NCBI RefSeq assembly: GCF_009687865.1 | Contig: NZ_BLAE01000008.1 | Coordinates: 9,123-55,552 of the forward strand | From: Acrocarpospora macrocephala | GTDB taxonomy: Bacteria > Actinomycetota > Actinomycetes > Streptosporangiales > Streptosporangiaceae | DNA: 46,430 nucleotides | Direction: 5' to 3' | Part shown: piece by piece, positions 15,981 through 24,292 of the stretch | Position numbering within the stretch: position 1 is the first letter of the stretch | Layout: each line of letters starts with the position of its first letter | Made by a program: the position numbers and the translations under genes | Notes under the pieces: generated by a model | Databases searched by the model: none | What the model saw: the letters and a program-made list of their open reading frames with translations, nothing else | What the model was told of the DNA's origin: nothing

Positions 15981-16589
15981 ATGAGCGGACCTGGCTTGGC
16001 CCACGACGTGGGATTCGGGCCGTACACCGTGTTGGATCTGCACGAGCTTCCGGAGGACGGCAAGGGGTTCGAGCTCGAGGACGGGTGGCTGATCGAGGTG
16101 GCGGCTGGATCACGACACAACTGGGCGGCACGGAACCTGTCCCGAATCATCGAAGCGGCGGCTGTCCGAGCCGGCGCCGCAGTGATCGTCTGTGACGGCG
16201 GCGAGTGGGAGATCAGTACCCCGGCCGGAATCCGCAAACCGGATATCTTCGTCATCCCCCGTGAAGTCGCCCGGGCTGTGATCATCGATGAATCGCCGAA
16301 GGTGATCCCCGGCAGAGAGGTGCTGCTGGCCGTCGAGGTCGTCTCCCCCGGAAGCAGCAGCGAGCGCAACGACCGAGTGCGCAAGGTCGGCGAGTATGCT
16401 GCCGTCGGCATCTCGCAGTACTGGATAGTGGACCATCATCCGAACCCCCGCGTGCAGGTGCTGACGCTCGGCGAGCACGGCTATACGGCTACACCTGCAG
16501 TGATCGCGGGGACGATACTGACGAGCGAGATCGAAGCGGACAAATCCTTCGAGATCTCTTTCGACCCCGCCGTGCTTCTCGAATTCTGA
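15981..16589 (+). CDS. Uma2 family protein (DUF820, PD-(D/E)XK nuclease fold)
   Basis: 202 aa. The family pattern is complete: FELEDGWLIEV, STPAGIRKPDIFVIP, VLLAVEVVSPGSSSERNDRV, RKVGEYAAVGISQYWIVDHH. The Asp of KPD, the Glu of VEVVS and the basic residues after it form the proposed active site. ATG 15981 is preferred over GTG 15975 because GGGAGG lies 7 nt from it. Uma2 proteins are abundant in actinobacteria; their biological role is unsettled (mobile or defence links have been proposed). Confidence 0.88.
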   Translation: MSGPGLAHDVGFGPYTVLDLHELPEDGKGFELEDGWLIEVAAGSRHNWAARNLSRIIEAAAVRAGAAVIVCDGGEWEISTPAGIRKPDIFVIPREVARAVIIDESPKVIPGREVLLAVEVVSPGSSSERNDRVRKVGEYAAVGISQYWIVDHHPNPRVQVLTLGEHGYTATPAVIAGTILTSEIEADKSFEISFDPAVLLEF

Positions 16590-16649
16590 GCTCGATGGTC
16601 GCGAGCAGACGTTCGAAGGCGACCTGGCGCGCTTCTCGAATCTGAGTGG

Positions 16650-17297
16650 CTACTTGTCGTTCAGGTAGGCGAGAACGGCCAGGACGCGGCGGTTGTCGTC
16701 GTCGCTGGGGGCGAGGTTGAGTTTGAGGAAGATGTTGGCGGTGTGTTTGCCTACCGCGCTTTCGCTGAGGAACAGGCGCTGGCCGATGGCGGCGTTGGAT
16801 CTGCCTTCGGCCATGAGTTCGAGGACTTCGCGTTCGCGGGGGGTGAGGCGGGCGACCGGTTCGTTTCTGGAGTTGCTGGCCAGGAGTTTGGCGATGACCT
16901 CGGGGTCCATGGCGGTGCCGCCCGCGGCTACCCGGCGGATGGCGTCGATGAACTGTTCGGCGTTGAAGACGCGATCCTTGAGCAGGTAGCCGATCCCGCC
17001 GGTGCCGTCGGCCAGGAGTTCCCGGGCGTAGAGCTGTTCGACGTGCTGGGACAGGACGAGGACGGGGAGCCCGGGGATCTGGCGGCGGGCGGCCAGGGCG
17101 GCTTGCAGGCCCTCGTCGGTGAACGTGGGCGGGAGGCGTACGTCCACGACCGCGACGTCGGGGCGGTGGGTGATCAGGGCGGTGAGGAGGTCGGGGCCGG
17201 ATTCGACGGCCGCGACCACCTCGAAGTCGTGGGCTCTCAGGAGGTGGACCAGACCCTCGCGGAGGAGGTGCAGGTCTTCGGCGAGAACGACCCTCAT
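16650..17297 (-). CDS. Two-component response regulator, NarL/LuxR type
   Basis: 215 aa. An N-terminal receiver (VVLAEDLHLLREGL acidic pair, VAVVDVRLPPT with the phospho-Asp, LLKDR with the conserved Lys) and a C-terminal LuxR helix-turn-helix (LTPREREVLELMAEGRSNAAIGQRLFLSESAVGKHTANIF in pieces). The ATG lies 2 nt beyond the kinase stop, so it is the second gene of a kinase-regulator operon. It likely controls the divergent ABC exporter. Confidence 0.94.
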   Translation of the reverse strand: MRVVLAEDLHLLREGLVHLLRAHDFEVVAAVESGPDLLTALITHRPDVAVVDVRLPPTFTDEGLQAALAARRQIPGLPVLVLSQHVEQLYARELLADGTGGIGYLLKDRVFNAEQFIDAIRRVAAGGTAMDPEVIAKLLASNSRNEPVARLTPREREVLELMAEGRSNAAIGQRLFLSESAVGKHTANIFLKLNLAPSDDDNRRVLAVLAYLNDK

Positions 17298-17299
17298 GA

Positions 17300-18772
17300 T
17301 CAACAGTCTATGGCCTCTTCTCTGGCTACCGAGGCCGACAGCACGATTCCTCCGGCCAGCATGGTGGCGCCCAGGGTGATCATCGCGAAGACGGTCGGCC
17401 ACTGCAGCGGCTCGGGCATGTAGAGGGCGAGGAACCAGGACTTGGTCGGGGCGCCGAAGGCCAGCATGAATCCGGTCACGATGCCCTGCGGGATCAGCGG
17501 GATCCAGCACAAAGTCCAGCAGATCGCCACCAGCGCACCGCGCCAGCCCGCGGACCGGATCTCCGGCTCCTGAGCGGACAGCGCGAACGGGAGTTCCAGG
17601 GTGGCGACCGTGGGCCCGCCAGGTGGGCTGGTCAGCGCGAGCACGCCGTCGAAGGTGGCCAGCCGGCGCTCGATTCCGGACAGGCCGCCGCCGGGATGGA
17701 TCACGGCGCCACCGGACCCGTCGTCGGCGACGGTGACGCGCAGCGCCCGGCCGCGCCTGCTGATGTCGATGGAGACCTTGGTGGCGTGCCGGGAGGCGTT
17801 GGCGAGGAGCTCGGCCACCGCGAAGTACACAGCCGACTCGACGGGTGATTCCGGTCGTTCGTCCAGGTCGACGGAGACCTCGACCTTCAGCGGGCTGTCC
17901 AGCGCGAGCGCCCGGATCGCGTCGCCGAGGCCGCGTTCCGCCAGTACGGGCGGGTGGATGCCGCGGACCAGCTGCCGCAGTTCGGCGAGCGCGGTCGCGG
18001 AGGACTCGCGGGCCTTCGCCAGCAGCGCTTTCGCGGCTTCCGGATCGCTTGCAATGAGTTGCTCGGCCGCGCCGATCGTCATGCCCACGGCGACCATCCG
18101 AGCCTGCGCGCCGTCGTGCAGGTCACGCTCGATCCGGCGCAACTCGGCGGCCTGGGCGTCGACGGCCTCGACGCGTACCTGGTTCAGGTGGCGCACCTGG
18201 CCGATCAGCTGGGTGGAGGCGGTCGGGCCGAGCATGCCCATCGCGTAGAACCCGTAGATCCGCAACGCCCAGGGCGCGACCACGATCGCGGCTACCGGGA
18301 GTGCCAGGCCCCAGAGGTTGCCCTGCCAGGTCTGGTAGACGCCGTATCCGATCAGGAGGGTCGGGCCCGCGGCGAGGACCGCGCGGGTCCAGGGGTCGAT
18401 CAGGAGCCAGACGATTTCGCGCCAGGTCGATGGGTCGCGCAGGAACCAGTTCAGGCGGGCGTTGAAGGCGGGCATGGTGGGTTTGCGGTAGAGGGTACGG
18501 CCGTCGCGGTACCAGCCGTCGCGTTGCCGTACCGGCGGAGGGGGTGGGGGATGGTACGGTTCCTCGATCTTGATGCCGGTCCAGCGGAGGATCAGGCGGC
18601 GGTCCAGGCGGGCGACCGAGCGGATCAGGCGGATCGAGGGGGGAAACAGGAACACCATGCCAAGGATGAACGACAGCACGACGCCGACCAGCGCGATCAG
18701 CGCCGCGGGAATCTGGATGAGCACCACCGCGAACAATGCCAGCCCGTGTCCGAGCACCTTGATGTGTTTCAT
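17300..18772 (-). CDS. Sensor histidine kinase (HisKA_3), with transmembrane helices after the ATPase domain
   Basis: 490 aa from ATG 18772. Two or more N-terminal membrane helices (ALFAVVLIQIPAALIALVGV, LSFILGMVFLF) are followed by a Pro-rich loop, another membrane pair (about 145-195), the dimerisation/phosphoacceptor motif ERDLHDGAQARMVAVGM with the His, and a HATPase (VAELLANASRHA, GGGLSGIERRL). The last 90 residues carry two more hydrophobic helices (ALVAICWTLCWIPLIPQGIV and FAMITLGATMLAGGIVLSA), so the kinase domain is enclosed between membrane segments, which is uncommon. The signal is unknown; context suggests envelope or drug stress. Confidence 0.9.
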   Translation of the reverse strand: MKHIKVLGHGLALFAVVLIQIPAALIALVGVVLSFILGMVFLFPPSIRLIRSVARLDRRLILRWTGIKIEEPYHPPPPPPVRQRDGWYRDGRTLYRKPTMPAFNARLNWFLRDPSTWREIVWLLIDPWTRAVLAAGPTLLIGYGVYQTWQGNLWGLALPVAAIVVAPWALRIYGFYAMGMLGPTASTQLIGQVRHLNQVRVEAVDAQAAELRRIERDLHDGAQARMVAVGMTIGAAEQLIASDPEAAKALLAKARESSATALAELRQLVRGIHPPVLAERGLGDAIRALALDSPLKVEVSVDLDERPESPVESAVYFAVAELLANASRHATKVSIDISRRGRALRVTVADDGSGGAVIHPGGGLSGIERRLATFDGVLALTSPPGGPTVATLELPFALSAQEPEIRSAGWRGALVAICWTLCWIPLIPQGIVTGFMLAFGAPTKSWFLALYMPEPLQWPTVFAMITLGATMLAGGIVLSASVAREEAIDC

Positions 18773-18905
18773 GACCCCAAGTTTGGACGAATGACTCTCG
18801 GCAGGGCAGTGGCCGAAGGCGTACGGACGGGGTGGGGGTAGGTACACCGGCACTGGGTCGCCAAGCGCATTCTGCGGCGGGCGCGGGATTTCTACCTTTC
18901 GAGGT

Positions 18906-19769
18906 ATGGAAATCATCACGGTCGAGAACCTGCACAAGCGCTACGGCGACAAGGTAGCGATCACCGATGTCTCCTTCGCCGTCGAAGAAGGGGAGATCTT
19001 CGGAATTGTCGGGCGCAACGGCGCCGGCAAGACCACCACGGTCGAATGTGTGGCCGGGCTGCGTACCCCCACGAGTGGCACGATCAATGTCGTCGCCGAT
19101 CTCAAGCAGCAGGTGGGCGTGCAGCTCCAGGACTGCTCGCTGCCGGACAAACTACGCGTCGGCGAAGCCCTCAGCCTGTACGCCTCCTTCTACACCAACC
19201 CCGCCTCCCCCACGGACCTGCTGGCCGAAGTCGGCCTCGACCCACGCGTGCCGTTCGCCAAGCTCTCCGGCGGCCAGCGGCAGCGGCTGTCGATCGCGCT
19301 GGCCCTGGTCGGCAACCCGCGGATCGCCATCCTGGACGAGCTCACCACCGGCCTGGACCCGATGGCCCGGCGCGAGACCTGGGACCTGATCGAGCGGATC
19401 AAGGAACGCGGCGTCACCGTGCTGCTGGTCACGCACTTCATGGAAGAGGTCGAGCGGCTCTGCGACCGGGTCGCGGTGATCTCCGAGGGCCGGGCCCTCG
19501 CGGTCGACACCCCGGCCGGTCTGATCGCCCGCGCCGAGGGCTCGGACCGGGTGATCTTCCGGACCACCGGGTCGGTGGAGCTGCTGAAGGCGCTGCCCGA
19601 GGTGGCCTCGGTCGTCATCGAGGGCGACCTGGTCACGGTCACCGGCAACGCGAACGTGCTGCACGCCGTCGTCGCCGCGCTCCCCGCCGGGCGGATCGCC
19701 GACCTGCGCACCGAGCGCACCACCCTGGACGACGCCTTCCTCATCCTGACCGGCCACTCGGCCGTCTGA
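18906..19769 (+). CDS. ABC transporter ATP-binding protein (ABC-2 exporter)
   Basis: 287 aa. Walker A GRNGAGKTT, Q-loop region QVGVQLQDCSL, signature LSGGQRQRLSIAL, Walker B with catalytic Glu IAILDELTTGLD, and H-loop LLVTHFMEE. A C-terminal extension of about 80 residues is typical of drug or lipid exporters (DrrA-like). ATG 18906. Divergent from the two-component pair by 133 nt, so shared regulation is likely. The permease follows 21 nt downstream. Confidence 0.93.
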   Translation: MEIITVENLHKRYGDKVAITDVSFAVEEGEIFGIVGRNGAGKTTTVECVAGLRTPTSGTINVVADLKQQVGVQLQDCSLPDKLRVGEALSLYASFYTNPASPTDLLAEVGLDPRVPFAKLSGGQRQRLSIALALVGNPRIAILDELTTGLDPMARRETWDLIERIKERGVTVLLVTHFMEEVERLCDRVAVISEGRALAVDTPAGLIARAEGSDRVIFRTTGSVELLKALPEVASVVIEGDLVTVTGNANVLHAVVAALPAGRIADLRTERTTLDDAFLILTGHSAV

Positions 19770-19790
19770 CTCTTTCCGAAGGAGCCCCCC

Positions 19791-20549
19791 ATGCCCGCCA
19801 CCGCCCTCTTCCCCCGCCGGCTCGCGATCACCGAGATCAAGCTCTACCTGCGCGAACCGCTCGCCACCTTCTTCGCGATCGGGCTGCCGCTGGCGCTGCT
19901 GCTGATCTTGGGTGCGGCCATCCCCGACTTCCGCGAGCCCGCCGCCGACATGGGCGGCGCCCGGCCGGTCGACACCCACCTGCCGGGCATGATGATCCTG
20001 CTCTCCATCCTGACGGTGGCGTTCAGCGTGATGCCGTCCGCGCTGGTGATCTACCGGGAGCGTGGCGTGCTGCGGCGGATGTCCACCACGCCGGTGCGGC
20101 CGATCTCGGTGCTGACCGTGCAGCTGGTGATCAACGCGGTGACGTCGATCCTGGCCACCGCGCTCATGCTGATCTTCGGACATCTGATCCTGGAGGTTCC
20201 GTACCCGCGCATGTTCCTGGCCTTTGCCGGGGTGTTCGTCCTGGGTTCGGTGACGATGTTCGGGATCGGTCTGGCGCTGGCGGCGGTGGCGCCGAACTCG
20301 CGGGTCGTGCAGAGCGTCGGCGCGGGCATCATGTTCCCGCTGCTCTTTCTGGGCGGTATGTGGCTGCCCCGGCCGTTGATGCCGGAATGGCTGCTGGTGG
20401 TCAGCGACTACAGCCCGACGGGCGCGTTCGGGCAGGCGCTCACCGACGTGCTGGGAAACCACGCGCCGAGCCTGCTGCACCTCGGGGTGATGGTCTTCTG
20501 GGCCGCCGCCGGCATCGTCGCCGCCACCCGGTGGTTCCGCTGGGAGTAA
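19791..20549 (+). CDS. ABC-2 type transporter permease
   Basis: 252 aa, with AAGGAG 6 nt before the ATG. Six hydrophobic segments are visible (ATFFAIGLPLALLLILG; MMILLSILTVAFSVM; VLTVQLVINAVTSILATALM; FLAFAGVFVLGSVTMFGIGL; AGIMFPLLFLGGMWLP; LGVMVFWAAAGIVAA), with the conserved YRERGVLRRMSTTPV loop between helices 2 and 3. It forms the membrane part of the exporter with the preceding ATPase. The substrate cannot be deduced. Confidence 0.93.
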   Translation: MPATALFPRRLAITEIKLYLREPLATFFAIGLPLALLLILGAAIPDFREPAADMGGARPVDTHLPGMMILLSILTVAFSVMPSALVIYRERGVLRRMSTTPVRPISVLTVQLVINAVTSILATALMLIFGHLILEVPYPRMFLAFAGVFVLGSVTMFGIGLALAAVAPNSRVVQSVGAGIMFPLLFLGGMWLPRPLMPEWLLVVSDYSPTGAFGQALTDVLGNHAPSLLHLGVMVFWAAAGIVAATRWFRWE

Positions 20550-20565
20550 CCCGTGCTGATCTGGT

Positions 20566-20596
20566 ACGGCCTCCGCCTCCTGGCGGGGGCCGTTTA
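20566..20596 (+). terminator. Intrinsic terminator after the ABC genes
   Basis: ACGGCCTCCGCC and GGCGGGGGCCGT form a 12-bp stem (one wobble) around TCCT, followed by TTA, 17 nt after the permease stop. Confidence 0.7.
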
Positions 20597-20645
20597 CGTT
20601 CGAGGTAATCGCCCGCATTCTGTCGGGGGGCGTAGTTTCGGGGTT

Positions 20646-21428
20646 GTGACGGTGACTGAGCGGCCAGTGGGCGAGTTGCTCCGGCGGTGGCGGGAGCATC
20701 GGCGGCTCAGCCAGGTGGAGCTGTCGATCCAGGCGGAGATTTCGACCCGGCATATCAGCTTTCTGGAGACCGGGCGGGCCAAGCCCAGCCGGGGCATGGT
20801 GTTGCGGCTCGCGGATCATCTTGATCTGCCGCTGCGGGAGCGGAATCGGTTGTTGCTGGCGGCCGGGTTCGCGCCGGTGTACGGAGAGTCGGGGCTGGGG
20901 TCGCCGCGGATGGCGGCGGTGTATGACGCGATCCGGAGGATTCTTGACGGTCACGACCCTTATCCGGCGGTGGTCGTGGACCGGAGATGGAACCTGGTGG
21001 ACGGGAACCGGGGCATCACCCACCTGACCTCCGGAATAGATCCGGATTTGTTGGGAAATGTGTTGCGGGCGTCGTTGCATCCCGAGGGCCTCGCTCCGCG
21101 GATCGTCAATCTAGGCGAGTGGCGGGCGCACCTGCTCGGCCGGCTGCGACGGCAGATCGCTATCACGGCGGATCCTGAACTTTCCGATTTGTACGGCGAG
21201 CTACGCGCCTACCCGTGCGACCAGCCGGAGCCGGAGGTCGAGCTGCCCGGACCCGGCGACATCCTCATTCCGATGCGGATCCGGTACGGCGATCGCGAAT
21301 TGTCGTTTCTAAGCACGATTGCGACTTTTGGGACGCCGCTGGATGTAACCGTTGCCGAGTTGGCTATCGAATCGTTCTTTCCCGCTGATGATCAGACGCG
21401 TCGTGAGATGTCACAATTCGCGGATTAG
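20646..21428 (+). CDS. XRE regulator with MmyB-like ligand-binding domain
   Basis: 260 aa from GTG 20646 (a second GTG at 20652 is possible). The helix-turn-helix (LLRRWREHRRLSQVELSIQAEISTRHISFLETGRAKPS in pieces) is followed by LRLADHLDLPLRERNRLLLAAGFAPVY, the junction typical of this family, and the MmyB/MLTR ligand-binding domain (YPAVVVDRRWNLVDGNRGI, then VNLGEWRAHLLGRLRR, ELRAYPCDQPEPEVELPG). Such regulators often control adjacent dehydrogenase or polyketide-cyclase-like genes; here the START-like protein 27 nt downstream is the natural target. Confidence 0.9.
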   Translation: MTVTERPVGELLRRWREHRRLSQVELSIQAEISTRHISFLETGRAKPSRGMVLRLADHLDLPLRERNRLLLAAGFAPVYGESGLGSPRMAAVYDAIRRILDGHDPYPAVVVDRRWNLVDGNRGITHLTSGIDPDLLGNVLRASLHPEGLAPRIVNLGEWRAHLLGRLRRQIAITADPELSDLYGELRAYPCDQPEPEVELPGPGDILIPMRIRYGDRELSFLSTIATFGTPLDVTVAELAIESFFPADDQTRREMSQFAD

Positions 21429-21455
21429 ATCATTGTTCCACAGCAGGAGGCAGGC

Positions 21456-21908
21456 GTGCCGGAAACGGTACTGACGAACACGTTCCACGTCGACACCACC
21501 CCCGAGGCGGTGTTCGAACATCTGACCACCCCCGAGAACTATGTGGGCCTGTCCCCCATCGTGATCGCCGTCCACGACGTCGACCGCTCGTCACCCGGAG
21601 TGATCCGCTACACGGCCGTCGAACGCTTCCGCTTCCTCGGCTTCATCACCCACGACAACCCGATCAAGGTCGAACTGTTCACGGAGGGATTGTCGTTGTA
21701 CGGGGAGGTACGCAGCCCGGGGAACATCCGGATGGGATACCGGTTCGACCTCCACGCGGACGGGGACCGCACCCGGATCGAGGACCGGCTCGACCTGCGG
21801 GCTCCCTGGTTCCTCCTCCGGTACGCGGCGGGCGAGGCACGCAAGGTGCAACTGGCCCGAGGCCGCATCCTGGCCGAACGCCTGGCCCCAGCGGAATCCG
21901 CAAGCTGA
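21456..21908 (+). CDS. SRPBCC (START/polyketide cyclase-like) family protein
   Basis: 150 aa from GTG 21456, with AGGAGG 8 nt upstream. It has the fold's strand-helix start (VLTNTFHVDTTPEAVFEHLTTPENYVGLSP), middle strands (RFLGFITHDNPIKVELFTEG) and a long C-terminal helix (LLRYAAGEARKVQLARGRILAERLA). Presumed hydrophobic-ligand binder. Likely co-transcribed with the MmyB-type regulator. Confidence 0.85.
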   Translation: MPETVLTNTFHVDTTPEAVFEHLTTPENYVGLSPIVIAVHDVDRSSPGVIRYTAVERFRFLGFITHDNPIKVELFTEGLSLYGEVRSPGNIRMGYRFDLHADGDRTRIEDRLDLRAPWFLLRYAAGEARKVQLARGRILAERLAPAESAS

Positions 21909-21930
21909 GACTCCCCTGCGTGTGGTCACC

Positions 21931-21966
21931 GGGAGCTGTCAGCCGCTCCCCATGAGAGGCTGGCAG
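21931..21966 (+). promoter_or_regulatory. Structured leader, possible pseudoknot or terminator
   Basis: CTGTCAGCC (21936-21944) pairs fully with GGCTGGCAG (21958-21966), one wobble included. The loop holds CTCCC, complementary to GGGAG at 21931-21935. It lies between the SRPBCC stop and the metallophosphoesterase leader GAGGAG, and is followed by GTCTTT, so it may be a terminator or a translational control element. Confidence 0.45.
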
Positions 21967-21987
21967 TCCGGTCTTTGAGGAGTGCTC

Positions 21988-22728
21988 ATGATTGTTCTGG
22001 CTCACGTCAGCGATGTCCACATCGACGGAAGCGACCGCAACACCGAACGGACCGCGCACGTCATGTCGTACGTGGAGGAACTGGACGTCTCCGCGGTCAT
22101 CGTCACCGGCGACATCGCGGACAACGGCGCCGAGGACGAATACACGATCGCCCGCGCGGCACTCAAAACCCGCCACCCGTCGATCGTCTGCCCTGGTAAC
22201 CACGACAGCCGGGAGCCCTTCCGCAAGGTCATGCTCGACTCGGATGCCGAAGTTGTCGAGCCCATCAACCAGGTCTTGAGGATTCCTGGAGCCACGATCA
22301 TTCTGTGTGACTCCAGCATTCCCGGTCGCGCCGAAGGACGTCTGGACGACACGACGCTCGCCTGGCTGGACGACACGCTCGCCGCCGAAACCGGTCCTGT
22401 CTTCGTCGGCATGCATCACCCAGCGACAGCGCTCGGGATTCCCTACGTGGACGGCATCGGCCTACGTGAGCCAGAACGCTACGCCGCCATCCTCGAACGC
22501 CACCCGCACGTTGTCGCCACCCTCGTCGGCCACGCCCACACCGGCGCCGCCACAACCTTCGCCAACCGTCCCCATCTGGTCGCGCCCGGCGTCGTCAGCA
22601 CCGCCCTCCCACCCTTCGAGTGCACCACCCAACCCCCAGTGAGCTTGGACCTCCCACCTGCTCTCGCCCTGCACATCTACGACAACGGCCAGCTGACGAC
22701 CCACTACCGAGCACTCCCGCTGCCCTAG
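21988..22728 (+). CDS. Metallophosphoesterase (CpdA-like)
   Basis: 246 aa, ATG 21988 with GAGGAG 6 nt upstream. All dinuclear-metal motifs are in order: HVSDVHID, VTGDIADNG, CPGNHDSRE, GMHHPA and VGHAHTGAA. This is the class III cyclic-nucleotide phosphodiesterase/metallophosphoesterase layout at normal length. The substrate is unproven: cyclic nucleotides or other phosphodiesters. Codon use and GC match the neighbours. Confidence 0.9.
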   Translation: MIVLAHVSDVHIDGSDRNTERTAHVMSYVEELDVSAVIVTGDIADNGAEDEYTIARAALKTRHPSIVCPGNHDSREPFRKVMLDSDAEVVEPINQVLRIPGATIILCDSSIPGRAEGRLDDTTLAWLDDTLAAETGPVFVGMHHPATALGIPYVDGIGLREPERYAAILERHPHVVATLVGHAHTGAATTFANRPHLVAPGVVSTALPPFECTTQPPVSLDLPPALALHIYDNGQLTTHYRALPLP

Positions 22729-22746
22729 GGCTCTTCTTCTTAAGGG

Positions 22747-22775
22747 TTGACACGAGCTGCGGCAGGACGCATATT
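22747..22775 (+). promoter_or_regulatory. Sigma-70-like promoter of the ArsR operon
   Basis: Consensus -35 TTGACA (22747-22752), then 17 nt, then -10 CATATT (22770-22775). It lies 46 nt before the GTG of the ArsR gene and just ahead of overlapping palindromes. Confidence 0.7.
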
Positions 22776-22806
22776 CAACCTACAAGTTAATTAACCGATC
22801 GGTTGA
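22775..22806. promoter_or_regulatory. Candidate ArsR operator (overlapping palindromes)
   Basis: TCAACC and GGTTGA form the outer arms. Inside are the perfect palindromes GTTAATTAAC (22786-22795) and AACCGATCGGTT (22793-22804). The position, straddling the transcript start between -10 box and gene, suits autorepression by the ArsR protein. Confidence 0.6.
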
Positions 22807-22820
22807 GGAAGGCGGAGACC

Positions 22821-23150
22821 GTGGACCGGCTGAGCGAGGTGTTCAGCGCCCTCGCCGACCCGACCCGGCGGGCCATCCTGGCCCGGCTGGCGGAGGGCGA
22901 GGCGACGGTCAACCAGCTCGCCGAACCGTTCCCGATCAGCCTCCAGGCCATCTCCAAGCACCTGAAGGTGCTGGAACGGGCAGGGCTGATCACCCGCGGC
23001 AAGGAAGCGCAATGGCGGCCATGCCGCCTCGACGCGGGGCCGCTACGCGAGGTGGCCGACTGGATCGCCGACTACCAGCGGTTCTGGGAGCAGCGCTACG
23101 ACCAGCTCGGCGAGTACCTGCAACAGCTTCAGAAGCAACAGGAGGAGTGA
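22821..23150 (+). CDS. ArsR-family transcriptional regulator
   Basis: 109 aa from GTG 22821, with GGCGGAG upstream; TTG 22803 overlaps the operator and is less likely. Winged helix: VFSALADPTRRAILARLAEG, VNQLAEPFPISLQAISKHLKVLERAGLI in pieces, and the wing TRGKEAQWRPCRLD. It belongs to the ArsR subgroup that is paired with SRPBCC (AHSA1) proteins rather than metal resistance; no metal-binding Cys motif is seen in the recognition helix. First gene of a three-gene operon. Confidence 0.92.
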   Translation: MDRLSEVFSALADPTRRAILARLAEGEATVNQLAEPFPISLQAISKHLKVLERAGLITRGKEAQWRPCRLDAGPLREVADWIADYQRFWEQRYDQLGEYLQQLQKQQEE

Positions 23151-23151
23151 G

Positions 23152-23619
23152 ATGAGCGACAACCTGACGGTGACCCTGCCGTCCGACCTGGAGGTCAAGA
23201 TGGTGCGCGTGTTCGACGCGCCGCGCGCGCTCGTCTTCGAGGCGCACGCGAACTGCGAGCACCTCAAGCACTGGTGGGGCCGGGGCAACCCGCTCGACTG
23301 CGTGATGGACTTCCGCCCGGGCGGAACGTACCGCTTCGTCGAACACACGCCGGACGGCGAGCAGTACGCCTTCCGCGGTGAGTACCGGGAGATCCAGGCG
23401 CCGGAGCGGATCGTGCAGACCTTCGAGTTCGAGGGCATGCCCGGCCACGTGTGCGTGGAGACGCTGGAGCTGACCGAGGAAGACGGCAAGACGACGGTCA
23501 CCAGCGTCACCCGGTTCGACACCAAGGAAGACCGCGACGGCATGGTGTCCTCCGGCATGGCGGACGGCGCCCGGGAGTCCTACCAGGCCCTGGCCGCCTA
23601 CCTGGCGAAACTCTCCTGA
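23152..23619 (+). CDS. SRPBCC (AHSA1-like) family protein
   Basis: 155 aa starting 1 nt after the ArsR stop, so translationally coupled. The AHSA1 pattern is clear: VRVFDAPRALVFEAHANCEHLKHWWG, FRPGGTYRFVEHTPDGEQYAFRGEY, ERIVQTFEFEGMPG and a C-terminal helix GARESYQALAAYLAKL. A presumed binding or activator-like protein; ArsR-AHSA1 pairs are common in actinobacteria, but their substrate is unknown. Confidence 0.9.
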   Translation: MSDNLTVTLPSDLEVKMVRVFDAPRALVFEAHANCEHLKHWWGRGNPLDCVMDFRPGGTYRFVEHTPDGEQYAFRGEYREIQAPERIVQTFEFEGMPGHVCVETLELTEEDGKTTVTSVTRFDTKEDRDGMVSSGMADGARESYQALAAYLAKLS

Positions 23620-23643
23620 ATCTCTACGGTCACGGAGGAACCA

Positions 23644-24240
23644 ATGCGCGAGCTGACAGTGGACCTGTTCTGCACGGTGGACGGCTGGCTCTCGGGCCGC
23701 AACTCACCCGGCTACTTCGGGTACGCCGGTCCCGACCTGCAGGGGTGGATCGACGAGCAGGTCGCCCTCCCGCACGTGATGCTGATGGGAAGCAACACCT
23801 ACACCGCGCTGGCACAGATCAACGCCGAAGGCGGCGATCCGACGATGCCGGCCGAGTCCCCCGCGTTCAAGCGTATGGACGAGCTGCCCAAAGTGGTGTT
23901 CTCAAAGTCGTTGAAGCCGCCTCTGACATGGATCAACACCTCGTTGGTGGCCGAGGACGTCGCGGTGGCCGTACCCGCGATGAAGGACGAGCCCGGCGAT
24001 CCGATGCGAGTGATCGGCAGCCCGACCCTGGTCCGCAGCCTGTTCCGGCTCGGCCTGGTGGACCGCCTGCGCCTCATGGTGTTCCCGCAGGTGCTCGGCG
24101 AGAGCGGACAGGAGCGCTTCCTGCAGGGCCTGCCCGATGTCAACCTGCGGCTCATGTCCACCGAGGTGCTCGACCAGCGGCTGGTCCTGCTGGACTACAA
24201 GCTGGAGGAAACTCCAGCCGTTCAGGGCCCGGAGGCGTGA
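23644..24240 (+). CDS. Dihydrofolate reductase family protein (RibD C-terminal-like)
   Basis: 198 aa, with GGAGG 5 nt before the ATG. Reductase-fold signatures: TVDLFCTVDGWLSG, VMLMGSNTYTAL, LPKVVFSKSL and DPMRVIGSPTLVRSLFRLGLVDRLRL in pieces, where IGSPTL replaces the usual nucleotide-binding GG motif. The family uses NADPH for small reductions; the true substrate is not known. Third gene of the ArsR operon, 24 nt after the SRPBCC gene. Confidence 0.88.
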   Translation: MRELTVDLFCTVDGWLSGRNSPGYFGYAGPDLQGWIDEQVALPHVMLMGSNTYTALAQINAEGGDPTMPAESPAFKRMDELPKVVFSKSLKPPLTWINTSLVAEDVAVAVPAMKDEPGDPMRVIGSPTLVRSLFRLGLVDRLRLMVFPQVLGESGQERFLQGLPDVNLRLMSTEVLDQRLVLLDYKLEETPAVQGPEA

Positions 24241-24249
24241 TCTGCGTCC

Positions 24250-24281
24250 GTCCCCGCGCGATCCAACGATCGCGCGGGGAC
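24250..24281. terminator. Bidirectional terminator
   Basis: Perfect 14-bp stem GTCCCCGCGCGATC / GATCGCGCGGGGAC with a CAAC loop, placed between the convergent ArsR operon and GH97 gene. Confidence 0.88.
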
Positions 24282-24292
24282 AGTGATTTGGG

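Noticed and set aside
19152-21080. 642-codon minus-strand frame
   Set aside because: Antisense across the ABC genes and regulator, low-complexity Arg/His/Asp composition, no motifs.
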